Shown: positions 33,490 through 42,371 of the stretch, one piece after another
Position numbering within the stretch: position 1 is the first letter of the stretch
Layout: each line of letters opens with the position of its first letter
Source: Arthrobacter sp. Soil764
Lineage (GTDB): Bacteria; Actinomycetota; Actinomycetes; Actinomycetales; Micrococcaceae
Direction of reading: 5' to 3'
Length of the DNA: 64,000 nucleotides
NCBI RefSeq assembly: GCF_001428075.1
Contig: NZ_LMSI01000005.1
Location: 51,708 to 115,707, forward strand
The notes under the pieces: model-generated
Databases searched by the model: none
Seen by the model: the letters and a program-made list of their open reading frames with translations, nothing else
Told to the model about the DNA's origin: nothing
Program-made: the position numbers and the translations under genes

Positions 33490-33717
33490 ATGAGCACCAC
33501 CGGACAGCACCCGGACATGCCGCACCTGGACGCCGTAGAAGCGGACCCCGCCTACGATTACGCCGAGGATGCACCGGTAGACGATGCCGATTGGGACGCG
33601 GAGGACGAGTTCCTTGACGAGGAGGAGCCGGTGGTCCAGCCGCCGCCGGTGATCATCGACGCCGAGGACCGCGAGGTCCCGCTGGACGACGACGAGCCCC
33701 GCGACAGTGAAGGCTAG
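33490..33717 (+). CDS. Small acidic protein of unknown function
   Basis: 75 residues, ribosome site GGAGG at correct distance from ATG 33490, so probably a real gene. About 37% Asp plus Glu, in clusters (DDADWDAEDEFLDEEE), no membrane segment, no recognised domain. Likely disordered and perhaps a metal- or protein-binding peptide. Followed by a strong hairpin. Confidence 0.65.
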   Translation: MSTTGQHPDMPHLDAVEADPAYDYAEDAPVDDADWDAEDEFLDEEEPVVQPPPVIIDAEDREVPLDDDEPRDSEG

Positions 33718-33738
33718 AAACACAGGGGAGTAGGACTT

Positions 33739-33790
33739 ACGACGGCGGCGCCTCCTTTCGCTTCACGGTGAAAGGAGGCGCCGCCGTCGT
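33739..33790. terminator. Bidirectional terminator
   Basis: Perfect 21-bp stem (33739-33759 with 33770-33790), 10-nt loop. It lies between the acidic-protein gene and the convergent symporter gene. Confidence 0.85.
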
Positions 33791-33826
33791 ACCTAATGCT
33801 TATTCCGCCTTAGTGCTTGTGCAGGG

Positions 33827-35347
33827 TCAGCGGCCGGCGAGGACGTCCTCGGGTGCTTCCTCTGCCTCCTGCCCTGCGACGCGGAGCTGCCAGGCGCGCA
33901 TCACCGCGGGGTCGGTGGGGCGGGTGAGCAGCGACGCCGCGATATAGACAACCGCGGAGGCGATGAGGCCGTAGTAGATGGGCTCGTTGGCGTAGATGCC
34001 GTCCAGCGGGGCCTTGGCGTTCACTTCCAGGATGATCATGGTTCCCAGGGTCACCACGGAGCCGACGGCCATGGAGGCCGCGGCCGCCACGCCGGTGCCG
34101 CGCTTCCACACCAGGCCGCCGAGGATGGCCACCAGGAGGCCGCCCACCAGGATGTCGTAGGCGATGGTCAGGGCCGCCACCACGTCCTTGGTGATGATGG
34201 CGATGACGATGGCCACGATGCCCAGAGCCAGGACCCAGATGCGGTTGGCCTTGACGTCATGCTCCGGGTTCTCCGTGTCACCGGTGTTGATGTCCTTGCC
34301 GAACCAGCCGGCCACGAACGGCAGCACGTCGGCGCGGGCAACGGTGGCGGCGGCGATGAGGGCGCCGGATGCCGTGGACATCATGGCGGCCACCGCCGCG
34401 GCCAGGACCAGCCCGCCGATGCCGACGGGGAGCAGGTTCTGGGCCACTTCGGCGTAGACGTCGTCCTTGGCGGCAATCTTGACGTTGGACAGGGCCACGT
34501 TGGCCGCCATCCCGATCAGCGCGCCGGCCACACCGTAGAGGATGCAGTAGATGCCGGCGGTGGCGCCGCCCCAGCGGGCCACCTTGGGCGTCTTGGCCGT
34601 GAACACACGCTGCCAGATGTCCTGGCCGATCAGCAGGCCCAGGGTGTAGACCACGAAGTAGGTGATGATCGTCTGGACGCCGATGCCGTCCATCTGGAAG
34701 AAGCTGGCATCCACGCGGCTCCGGATGCCGTCCAGGCCGCCTGCGGCGTTCAGAGTGAACGGGAGCATGAGGAAGAAGATGCCCACCGTCTTGATGACGA
34801 ACTGGACCTGGTCCGCAAGGGTGATGGACCACATGCCGCCAATGGTCGAGTACACCAGGACGATTGCGCCGCCGATGGCAATGGCCAGTGCCCGGTCCAG
34901 GCCGAACAGCACGACGAAGATGGTGGCGTAGGCACCCGTTGAGGTGGCACACAGCATCAGCGTGTAGGCGAGCATGACGATGCCGGAAGCTTCGGTGGCC
35001 TTGCTCCCGTAGCGGAGGGTGAGCATCTGGGACACCGTGTAGATCTTCAGCTTCTGGATGGTCCCGGCAAAGAGCAGGCTGAGCAGCAGTACGCCGGAGC
35101 CAATTGCCACCACCAGCCACATGCCGGAGATGCCGAACTTATAGCCAAGCCCTACGCCGCCCACTGTGGATGCCCCGCCCAGGACGACGGCGGCCATGGT
35201 TCCCGTGTAAAGGAACGGTCCCAGCCGGCGGCCGGCAACGAGGAAGTCGCTGTTGTTCCTGGTGCGGGACTTGCCCCACCAGCCGAAGGCCAGCATTGCG
35301 AGCAGATACACCACCACGATGGCGATGTTGATGGAACTTGCATCCAT
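33827..35347 (-). CDS. Sodium:solute symporter (SSS family)
   Basis: 506 residues from ATG 35347, 7 nt after AAGGAG. About 13 membrane segments. AFGWWGKSRTRNNSDFLVAGRRLGPF and GGASTVGGVGLGYKFG are typical SSS N-terminal motifs; the conserved Na-binding region lies near the TM8-like segment AAAVAAMMSTASGALIAAAT. Substrate is unknown; the neighbouring cupin regulator, ureohydrolase and TPP enzyme suggest a nitrogen compound such as a guanidino acid or polyamine. Divergent from the regulator gene. Confidence 0.87.
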   Translation of the reverse strand: MDASSINIAIVVVYLLAMLAFGWWGKSRTRNNSDFLVAGRRLGPFLYTGTMAAVVLGGASTVGGVGLGYKFGISGMWLVVAIGSGVLLLSLLFAGTIQKLKIYTVSQMLTLRYGSKATEASGIVMLAYTLMLCATSTGAYATIFVVLFGLDRALAIAIGGAIVLVYSTIGGMWSITLADQVQFVIKTVGIFFLMLPFTLNAAGGLDGIRSRVDASFFQMDGIGVQTIITYFVVYTLGLLIGQDIWQRVFTAKTPKVARWGGATAGIYCILYGVAGALIGMAANVALSNVKIAAKDDVYAEVAQNLLPVGIGGLVLAAAVAAMMSTASGALIAAATVARADVLPFVAGWFGKDINTGDTENPEHDVKANRIWVLALGIVAIVIAIITKDVVAALTIAYDILVGGLLVAILGGLVWKRGTGVAAAASMAVGSVVTLGTMIILEVNAKAPLDGIYANEPIYYGLIASAVVYIAASLLTRPTDPAVMRAWQLRVAGQEAEEAPEDVLAGR

Positions 35348-35603
35348 AGTTGGCTCCTTGGAGCTGTTTCGGGTGTGGTGCCGGGGCAAAGGGTGCCCGG
35401 CAACGCGGCGGACGAACGAAGAGGGGATCCTGCTTTTGACCTATAGGCAACAGGAGTTTCACAGATTAGAGTGTGACGGCGGCAACAGTCAAGGACGCGG
35501 ACGCGGGTTGCCGTTCCCGTGTGGCAAGCGCGTGTCACAAAAGCGCTGCCGATTAGTATGGCTCGAGAGTGGAGCCGGACTGCCGGCCGTGAAAGGTTCG
35601 TAC

Positions 35604-36179
35604 ATGAAGGCACTGCCAGTTGAGCCCAGCAATGTCCCTGTTGCCATCGGCTCCAGGATTCGGGCCGCCCGGCAGTCCCAGCGGCTCACCATCGAGCAGG
35701 TTGCCGATGCCACGGGCCTGACCAAAGGCTTCCTCAGCCGGGTGGAGCGGGACCTGACGTCGCCGTCGGTCGCCTCCCTGGTGACGCTCTGCCAGGTGCT
35801 GTCGATTTCCATTGGTGATCTTTTCGCGGCGCCGGAAACCCACCTGACCAAGCGGAACGATGGCCCGCGGATTTCGCTCGGCGGCCAAGGCATCGTTGAG
35901 CGGCTCCTGACGGCACGCTCGGAACGCCGGGTCCAGATCATCCAGGCCGTGATCGAGCCGCATGGCCGCGGCGAGTCCGAACTCTATGCGGTGGACTGCG
36001 ACGTGGATGTACTGCACGTGATCAAGGGGTCCATCAAGCTGATCCTCACCAACGAGGAATACGACCTCAATACCGGCGACACCGTGACCTTCCCCGGCCG
36101 CGAACCGCATACCTGGATCAACCCCACGGACAAGCCGGTCGAGGTGCTCTGGGTCCTGGTCCCTGCCGCCAGCCGGTAG
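35604..36179 (+). CDS. XRE-family regulator with C-terminal cupin
   Basis: 191 residues from ATG 35604 (AAAGG upstream). Helix-turn-helix at about 15-70 (IEQVADATGLTKGFLSRVERD) and a cupin_2 sensor domain at about 105-188 (HVIKGSIKLILTNEEYDLNTGDTVTFPG..EPH). PuuR-like proteins of this design control polyamine and amino-acid catabolism. It sits between the divergent symporter and the ureohydrolase operon and probably controls both. Confidence 0.88.
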   Translation: MKALPVEPSNVPVAIGSRIRAARQSQRLTIEQVADATGLTKGFLSRVERDLTSPSVASLVTLCQVLSISIGDLFAAPETHLTKRNDGPRISLGGQGIVERLLTARSERRVQIIQAVIEPHGRGESELYAVDCDVDVLHVIKGSIKLILTNEEYDLNTGDTVTFPGREPHTWINPTDKPVEVLWVLVPAASR

Positions 36180-36428
36180 TCCGGCCGCCAGCGGCAACCC
36201 TCTTCGCCCGGCTCTTGCGTCACGCGGAGCAGCTTTTGGATGGCTGCCAGCCGGCGCACCCTTGAAAACACGCGGTTCCTGTCGCTTCCCGCTGCCCAAA
36301 GCGTGCTGTGCGTGACGCGTTGCTGCCAAAGCGGAGAACCGCTGGTAAACAACTGATGCCCTGAGGAAAACAGGGGTGTATGATTGCAGTCACACCAGTC
36401 CCTCAACTCCTCGAAGGAGAGGCCTCCA

Positions 36429-37493
36429 TTGGAAGAGCTGCGCATTGAAGCCAACGGCAACCTTGGCCCCATCGATTCATCCCGGATTCCCCGCTATGCC
36501 GGAGCTGCCACCTATGCCCGCCTGCCCCGCCTGGACCAGGTGGAAAAAGCCGATGTGACCGTGGTGGGCGTGCCCTTCGATTCAGGTGTTTCCTACCGCC
36601 CAGGAGCCCGCTTCGGCGCTAACCACGTCCGCGAGGCCAGCAGGCTGCTGCGCCCCTACAACCCGGCCTGGGACGTTAGCCCGTTCGAGAACATCCAGGT
36701 GGCCGACGCCGGGGACATGGCCGTCAACCCGTTCCACATCAACGAAGCCATCGAGACCATCCAGCAGAACGCGCTGGACCTCACCGCCGCCGGGAGCAAG
36801 CTGCTGACCCTGGGCGGGGACCACACCATCGCGCTGCCGCTGCTCCGGGCCGCCGCAGAGCGCGCCGGCGGACCCATCGCCATGCTCCACTTTGATGCCC
36901 ACCTGGACACCTGGGACACCTACTTCGGCGCTGAATACACCCACGGCACGCCCTTCCGCCGCGCGGTGGAGGAAGGCATCCTGGACACCGAGGCCATCAG
37001 CCACATCGGCACCCGCGGCCCGCTCTATGGGAAGAAGGACCTCGACGACGACCACCGTTTTGGGTTCGGTATCGTCACCTCCGCGGACGTCTACTACCAG
37101 GGCGTGCTGGAAACCGTGGCCAAGGTCCGCGACCGGATCGGCAACCGCCCGCTGTACATCTCCGTGGACATCGACGTCCTGGACCCGGCCCATGCGCCCG
37201 GCACCGGCACCCCCGAAGCCGGCGGCATCACCAGCCGCGAACTTCTCGAGATCATCCGGGGCTTCCGCGGCATGAACCTGGTCGGCGCCGACGTCGTTGA
37301 GGTGGCTCCCGCCTACGACCATGCCGAAATCACCGGCGTTGCCGCCAGCCATGTCGCCTACGAACTGGTGACCCTCATGGCGGACAATGCCGTGCCGGGA
37401 AGCCGCTTCGGAGCCGAGACCGGCTACCAGGCGCAGGCCCTGGGCCAGGAAGCACGCCGCCCCGCAGGTTTCGCCGCCGCCGGCAAGGAGTAG
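36429..37493 (+). CDS. speB: Agmatinase/guanidinobutyrase-type ureohydrolase
   Basis: 354 residues from TTG 36429, placed 6 nt after GGAGAGG; an upstream TTG at 36384 lacks a site. Arginase-fold binuclear Mn enzyme: GGDHT, DAHLD, and [19 protein letters not shown] carry the metal ligands. It releases urea from a guanidino compound. The TPP enzyme 5 bp downstream resembles 2-ketoarginine decarboxylases, so 4-guanidinobutyrate is as likely a substrate as agmatine. Family certain, substrate open. Confidence 0.88.
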   Translation: MEELRIEANGNLGPIDSSRIPRYAGAATYARLPRLDQVEKADVTVVGVPFDSGVSYRPGARFGANHVREASRLLRPYNPAWDVSPFENIQVADAGDMAVNPFHINEAIETIQQNALDLTAAGSKLLTLGGDHTIALPLLRAAAERAGGPIAMLHFDAHLDTWDTYFGAEYTHGTPFRRAVEEGILDTEAISHIGTRGPLYGKKDLDDDHRFGFGIVTSADVYYQGVLETVAKVRDRIGNRPLYISVDIDVLDPAHAPGTGTPEAGGITSRELLEIIRGFRGMNLVGADVVEVAPAYDHAEITGVAASHVAYELVTLMADNAVPGSRFGAETGYQAQALGQEARRPAGFAAAGKE

Positions 37494-37498
37494 GGGTC

Positions 37499-39187
37499 GT
37501 GACCGAGATGGGCGCACCTGTCCCGGGGCAGGGGAGCGGTGCCCGCAACGGCGGGGACCTCGTCGTCGAGACCCTTGAAGCACTGGGCGCGAAGACCGTG
37601 TTCGGCATCCCGGGCCAGCATGCCCTGGGACTGTTCGACGCGATGGGACGCGGCAACCTGCACTTCGTCTCCTCCAGGATCGAGAACAACAGCGCCTTTG
37701 CCGCTGACGGTTACTCCCGCGCCACCGGGGAAGTGGGCGTGCTGTTCCTGTCCACCGGCCCGGGCGCGCTGACGTCTCTTGCAGGCTTGCAGGAGGCCTA
37801 CGCCACGGGTGTGCCCATGGTGGTGGTGGCAAGCCAGATTCCATTGGAGGGGCTGGGTGCCCGGCGCAAGGGCATGCTGCACCAGCTTGATGACCAGAAG
37901 GCGTCCGCGGCCAACGTGACCAAGAGCCAGCGCTTGATCCAGCATGCCTCGGGCATCCCGTCCGCCATCCAGGATGCCTGGACCGAGGCCATCTCCTCGC
38001 CCCAGGGCCCGGTCTGGCTGGAAATCCCGCAAAACGTGCTGCTGGACCCCATCATGGTGCCTCCGGTGGAGGATGCCCTGGCGGAGGCGGCGGACAACCC
38101 GCCGCGCATCGAACTGGTGCGGGAGGCCGTGAAGTGGCTGGAAGCCGCCAAGCGCCCAGCCATCATCGCCGGCGGCGGAACCCGCCGCGGCAAGGCCGAG
38201 AAGTCCCTGCTGTCGATCGCGGAGAAGCTGCGCGCCCCGGTGATCTGCACTCCGGGCGGCAATGGTGCATTCCCCTGGAACCACGAGCTGTCGCTGCAGG
38301 CCTGGATCGAGGACCGCTACATGACCGACGTCCTGGAGGACGCCGATGTACTGGTGGTGGTCGGCTCCTCCCTGGGCGAGGTGACCTCCAACTACTTCAC
38401 CTTTGAACCGCGCGGGCGGATCATCCAGATCGACGCCGAGCCCCGGGTCCTCGAGTCCAACCGGCCCGGACTGGGCATCCGCGCCGACGCCGCCCAGGCG
38501 CTCGCCGCCCTGGATGAGGCACTGAAGTCCGAAAGGACCACCACTCCCGATTGGCACGGTGCCGCTCCCGAGGCGCTGGTGAAGGAGTCGCTCGCCAAAG
38601 TCCGTGCCCGGCTGGAGTCCCAGGACCTGGCCAAGGAGCTGAAGTTCATGGCCGATATCCGCGAGGCTGTGCCGGCGGACATGCAGACCTTCTGGGACAT
38701 GACCATCGCCGCCTACTGGGGCTGGTCCTGCTGGGACGCGCGGCAGGGGCAGTTCCACTCCGCTCAGGGGGCCGGCGGCCTGGGCTTCGCGTTTCCCGGT
38801 GCCATCGGTGCGGCCGTGGGGCTGGAGACTACAGGCAGGCCCGGACGCGTCCTGGCCGTCTCCGGCGACGGCTCCTCGATGTATTCCATCGCCGAACTTG
38901 CCACCGCGAAACAGCACAACGTGCCGGTCACCTGGCTGATTGTGGACGACGGCGGCTACGGCATCCTGCGCGAATACATGGTGGGTGCATTCGGCAAGGC
39001 CACCGCCACCGAACTCGCGCGCCCGGACTTCGTCAGGCTTGCCGAGTCCTTCGGCGTCCCCGCCACCAGGGTTGCACCGGAGGATGTGGGGGACGCGCTC
39101 AAGGCGGGCTTCGCCGCGGACGGTCCCAACGTCGTCGTGGTTGAAACCCTCCTGAAGATGTTCAGCCCCACCCATTTGGACCGCTGA
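37499..39187 (+). CDS. Thiamine-diphosphate enzyme, acetolactate-synthase-like (2-ketoarginine decarboxylase candidate)
   Basis: 562 residues, GTG start 5 bp after the ureohydrolase. Pyrimidine domain with the activating Glu in SRIENNSAFAADGYSR (about 60-75), central domain (about 200-340), PP domain with SGDGSSMYSIAELATA and the Mg-binding VDDGGYGIL. A downstream IlvN-type small subunit is absent, so it is catabolic rather than an acetolactate synthase. Size and pairing with a ureohydrolase recall AruI of the arginine transaminase route; benzoylformate decarboxylase-like activity is an alternative. Confidence 0.78.
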   Translation: MTEMGAPVPGQGSGARNGGDLVVETLEALGAKTVFGIPGQHALGLFDAMGRGNLHFVSSRIENNSAFAADGYSRATGEVGVLFLSTGPGALTSLAGLQEAYATGVPMVVVASQIPLEGLGARRKGMLHQLDDQKASAANVTKSQRLIQHASGIPSAIQDAWTEAISSPQGPVWLEIPQNVLLDPIMVPPVEDALAEAADNPPRIELVREAVKWLEAAKRPAIIAGGGTRRGKAEKSLLSIAEKLRAPVICTPGGNGAFPWNHELSLQAWIEDRYMTDVLEDADVLVVVGSSLGEVTSNYFTFEPRGRIIQIDAEPRVLESNRPGLGIRADAAQALAALDEALKSERTTTPDWHGAAPEALVKESLAKVRARLESQDLAKELKFMADIREAVPADMQTFWDMTIAAYWGWSCWDARQGQFHSAQGAGGLGFAFPGAIGAAVGLETTGRPGRVLAVSGDGSSMYSIAELATAKQHNVPVTWLIVDDGGYGILREYMVGAFGKATATELARPDFVRLAESFGVPATRVAPEDVGDALKAGFAADGPNVVVVETLLKMFSPTHLDR

Positions 39188-39206
39188 GCGGCTCCTGCTG
39201 CCGCTG

Positions 39207-39251
39207 GCGCTCCCTCACTTCCCGGGCTGCCCGGAGGAAGTGGGGGAGCGC
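39207..39251 (+). terminator. Terminator after the TPP enzyme gene
   Basis: 16-bp stem, 39207-39222 with 39236-39251, one T-G wobble. Confidence 0.7.
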
Positions 39252-39308
39252 ATGCGTTTAAGGCCCCGGACAAGCAATTCGTTTCCCTAAGCAACCTTTT
39301 TCTGATAC

Positions 39309-39325
39309 AGTTGCTTGCAGCAACT
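39309..39325. promoter_or_regulatory. MarR operator
   Basis: AGTTGC-TTGCA-GCAACT, inverted repeat with perfect 6-bp arms, 18 bp upstream of the MarR start. The same AGTTGC/GCAACT core occurs at 25054-25115. Confidence 0.65.
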
Positions 39326-39343
39326 AATTCTTTAGGGAGCATC

Positions 39344-39838
39344 ATGTCTGTCGCACCGGCCACTGCAGCCGACCTCGTCAGCACCATCTATGACCTCCAG
39401 CGTGCACTGCGCTGCGTCACCATGATCAACGTCAAAGGACAGGACACCGGCATCGCCCTTCAGGGCGTGCTCAGGTTCATCGGCGAAGGGGAGACCCGGG
39501 CCGCGCACCTGGCCGAGCGCCTGGGGGTCAGTCCTCCAGTGCTCAGCCGGCATGTGGCCGAGCTGGCGGATGCGGGCCTGGTGGTCCGTACTCCGGATCC
39601 GCACGACGGCAGGGCGCAGCTGCTGGCACTGTCCCCGCGCGGAGAGGAAAAGCTCGCAGAGGTGGTGCGGCACCGGACGGAGACGCTGCAGGCGTACCTC
39701 GCCGACTGGAACGAGGGCGACGCCGTGGCAACGGCCGCGATGCTGAGCAAGCTCACCGCATCCCTGAAGAATTCCATCCGGGCAAGGGCGGCCGGAACCA
39801 CCACCGAACACGAAACGCAGGAGTCCATTAATGGCTAA
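39344..39838 (+). CDS. MarR-family transcriptional regulator
   Basis: 164 residues from ATG 39344 (AGGGAG upstream; an in-frame TTG at 39311 lies inside the operator). Winged helix: AAHLAERLGVSPPVLSRHVAELADAGLVVRT and wing DPHDGRAQLLALSPRG. Its stop overlaps the start of a DHA2 efflux pump by 8 bp, so it likely represses its own operon and is released by a toxic ligand. Confidence 0.9.
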   Translation: MSVAPATAADLVSTIYDLQRALRCVTMINVKGQDTGIALQGVLRFIGEGETRAAHLAERLGVSPPVLSRHVAELADAGLVVRTPDPHDGRAQLLALSPRGEEKLAEVVRHRTETLQAYLADWNEGDAVATAAMLSKLTASLKNSIRARAAGTTTEHETQESING

Positions 39839-42122
39839 CGTCACCGCCGCCGCGGACCAGGAACAGGAGCGCCAGCGCCAACGCAGCGCCAAACAGGAGT
39901 CGCGGCAATCCAAGCGCCACGAACCCGGCGCTGTCATGAACCACCGGCAGATCATGGAGGCTCTGACAGGCCTCCTCGCCGCCTTCTTCACCGCAATCCT
40001 CAGCAGCACCATTGTGGCCAACGCGCTGCCCACCATCATGTCCGAGCTCAAGGGCACCCAGACGGACTTCGCGTGGGTCATCACCGCCGCGCTGCTGGCC
40101 AACGCCGCCACCACCCCCATCTGGGGCAAACTCGCCGACCTCTTCGACAAGAAGGTCCTGGTCCAGCTCAGCATCGTGATCTTCGTGGCCGGCTCGGTCA
40201 TGGCCGGTTTCTCGGAGAACATCCCGTTCCTGCTCACCGCCCGCGTCATCCAGGGCATCGCCATGGGCGGGCTCACCGCGCTGGCGCAGGCGATCATCGG
40301 CTCCATCATCCCGCCGCGCGAACGCGGCAAGTACTCCGGCTACATGGGTGCCGTCATGGCTGTGGGCACTGCCGGCGGTCCGCTGCTCGGCGGCTTCATC
40401 GTGGACAGCTCGCTCGGGTGGCGCTGGACGTTCTTCGTCTGCGTGCCGCTCGCCGTCGTCGCCCTCATCCTGCTCCAGGTCACGCTCAAGGTTCCGCACG
40501 TCAAGCGCCCGGCCAGGATCGACTGGCTCGGTGCCATCCTGCTCACCTCCGGCGTCAGCTTGCTCCTGGTCTGGGTCTCCTTCGCCGGCAAGGCCGACTA
40601 CTACGACTGGTGGTCCTGGCAGACCGCGCTGATGGTGGGCGGCGGCGTCCTGCTGCTGGCGCTGCTGGTGCTGGTTGAATCCAAGGTGTCGCAGCCGATC
40701 ATCCCCCTGAAGATCATCTCCGAGCGCACCACCGCCCTGGCCATCGTGGCTTCCGTGGCCGTCGGCGTGGCCATGTTCGGCTCCTCCACCTTCCTGGGCC
40801 AGTACTACCAGGTGGCCCGCGGCGCCACGCCCACTGAGGCCGGCCTGCTGACCCTGCCCATGATCGCCGGAAACCTCGTTGGCTCGGTAGTGTCCGGCCA
40901 GCTGATCAGCCGCTACGGAAAGTGGAAGCGCTTCCTGATCGGCGGCACCATCCTGCTGATCGGCGGCCTGGCGCTCGCAGGGACCATGGACCACACCACC
41001 GAACTCTGGCTGACCGGCCTCTACACCGGCATCTTCGGCATCGGCCTGGGCATGCTGATGCAGAACCTGGTCCTGGCCGTCCAGAACACGGTCCGCGCCC
41101 AGGATATTGGCTCCGCGAGTGCCTCCGTTGCCTTCTTCCGCTCGGTGGGCGGCGCCATCGGCGTGTCCGTCCTGGGAGCCGTCATGGCCAACCACGTCAA
41201 GGACCTGGCTACCGACGGGCTGGCAAAGCTGGGCATCCAGGCCTCCGGGAACAGCGGTGCCACGCTGGACCTCAAGGACCTGCCCGCGCCGGTGGCGGAC
41301 GTCATGCGCGCCGCCTACGGGGACGCCACCGCAGGGATCTTCATGATCTCCGCCATCGTGAGCGCCGTTGCCCTTCTCGCCGTGATCTTCATCAAGGAAG
41401 TGCCGCTGCGCAAGACCGTGGACATCACCCCCGAGGCCACGCTGCAGGCCAACGCCGCCGGTGAAGCGGGAATGACGGCCATGACCGGCCAGCTGCCCAT
41501 GGTCTCTCCCGCCGCGAACGGGGATGCCCCCGCCGGGACCGGGATGCCTGCCAGGAGTGCCGCACGTGCAGGCACGGCCGGGGCACCGGCAAAAATGTAC
41601 GACGGCGGTGCTGCCGCTGCCGCCGCGGCGTCCGGCCGGGTGGCCACGGACGACTTCGAGGAAGCCTTTGCCCGGAGCTTCCGATCCGAAGGGCTGGACC
41701 TGGGCTCCGTTGACGCGGCCTCCGTTGACACCGTCCCTGTTGACGCCCTCTCAGCCGGGACTGTGGGCAAGGCTGCCGACGCCGTGGCAAGCGCCGCCGC
41801 CACCCTGCAGAAACTGCAGGACACCCAGCACCTGCTGGCCCGCCAGCAGGCGGAACTGGGCGGCCTGGTGCTGGACATCCAGGAGCAGCTGCGCTCCCAG
41901 CAGGAAGTGGCGGCCCAACAGGCAGCCACCGCCGCGGAGCTGGGCAGGCTGCAGCGCAAGCTGCTGAAGGAGCGCAAGGTCCAGGCGGCCGCCGCGCTGT
42001 ACCTTGCCGGGCGCGGCAAGCACAGTGCTGCAGCACCGTCCGCCGCCGCTCCGTCGGCCAATGCCCCGTCTGCCAATGCACCGTCCGCAGGCGCCGGTTC
42101 GGAGCAGGGCGCCGCGCAGTAG
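39831..42122 (+). CDS. DHA2-family MFS multidrug transporter with long C-terminal extension
   Basis: 763 residues. The first about 525 hold a 14-segment EmrB/QacA-type pump: LSSTIVANALPTIMSEL, WGKLADLFDKK and the segment-5 motif GAVMAVGTAGGPLLGG. The remaining about 235 residues are unusual: a Gly/Ala-rich linker, an SVDAASVDTVPVDALS repeat-like run, a predicted coiled coil (about 650-715, rich in Gln, Leu, Glu and Lys), and an APSA/APSANAPSA tail. It exports drugs with protons; the extension may bind a partner. CAGGAG precedes ATG 39831; co-translated with the MarR gene. Confidence 0.88.
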   Translation: MANVTAAADQEQERQRQRSAKQESRQSKRHEPGAVMNHRQIMEALTGLLAAFFTAILSSTIVANALPTIMSELKGTQTDFAWVITAALLANAATTPIWGKLADLFDKKVLVQLSIVIFVAGSVMAGFSENIPFLLTARVIQGIAMGGLTALAQAIIGSIIPPRERGKYSGYMGAVMAVGTAGGPLLGGFIVDSSLGWRWTFFVCVPLAVVALILLQVTLKVPHVKRPARIDWLGAILLTSGVSLLLVWVSFAGKADYYDWWSWQTALMVGGGVLLLALLVLVESKVSQPIIPLKIISERTTALAIVASVAVGVAMFGSSTFLGQYYQVARGATPTEAGLLTLPMIAGNLVGSVVSGQLISRYGKWKRFLIGGTILLIGGLALAGTMDHTTELWLTGLYTGIFGIGLGMLMQNLVLAVQNTVRAQDIGSASASVAFFRSVGGAIGVSVLGAVMANHVKDLATDGLAKLGIQASGNSGATLDLKDLPAPVADVMRAAYGDATAGIFMISAIVSAVALLAVIFIKEVPLRKTVDITPEATLQANAAGEAGMTAMTGQLPMVSPAANGDAPAGTGMPARSAARAGTAGAPAKMYDGGAAAAAAASGRVATDDFEEAFARSFRSEGLDLGSVDAASVDTVPVDALSAGTVGKAADAVASAAATLQKLQDTQHLLARQQAELGGLVLDIQEQLRSQQEVAAQQAATAAELGRLQRKLLKERKVQAAAALYLAGRGKHSAAAPSAAAPSANAPSANAPSAGAGSEQGAAQ

Positions 42123-42208
42123 GCCCCACTTAATAGGGCCTCGTCCAGTATGGCTCCGCGCAACAGCCTGTCGCTGCCGGAGCCGCCAGGCCCCAGCGAA
42201 GGCATTAC

Positions 42209-42260
42209 AAAAGCCGCAGCCCGCACCGGAAAACACTTCCCGGTGCGGGCTGCGGCTTTT
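42209..42260 (+). terminator. Strong intrinsic terminator
   Basis: Perfect 21-bp stem AAAAGCCGCAGCCCGC... (42209-42229) with 42240-42260, ending in TTTT. It closes the MarR-DHA2 operon and argues against any ABC-gene start upstream of it. Confidence 0.9.
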
Positions 42261-42358
42261 ACTGTCCGTTGCCGGTTTGCGGGCCCCGGCCCCCTTCCGC
42301 GCAGGAGTTCCGGTCGGAAAAGTGGCATCCACAGGGACCCAATGTCGGTGGGCGTCAC

Positions 42359-42371
42359 TAGAGTTGAGTCC
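42359..42371 (+). promoter_or_regulatory. Leaderless promoter of the ABC exporter operon
   Basis: -10 TAGAGT (42359-42364) lies 7 nt before ATG 42372 and there is no ribosome site. Confidence 0.6.

Noticed and set aside
37499..39187. Acetolactate synthase (ilvB) for branched-chain amino acids
   Set aside because: No small subunit or ilvC follows, and the gene is coupled to a ureohydrolase.
42150..42371. Extended N-terminus of ABC subunit A
   Set aside because: The open frame includes a strong intrinsic terminator (42209-42260), and a leaderless -10 sits just before ATG 42372.
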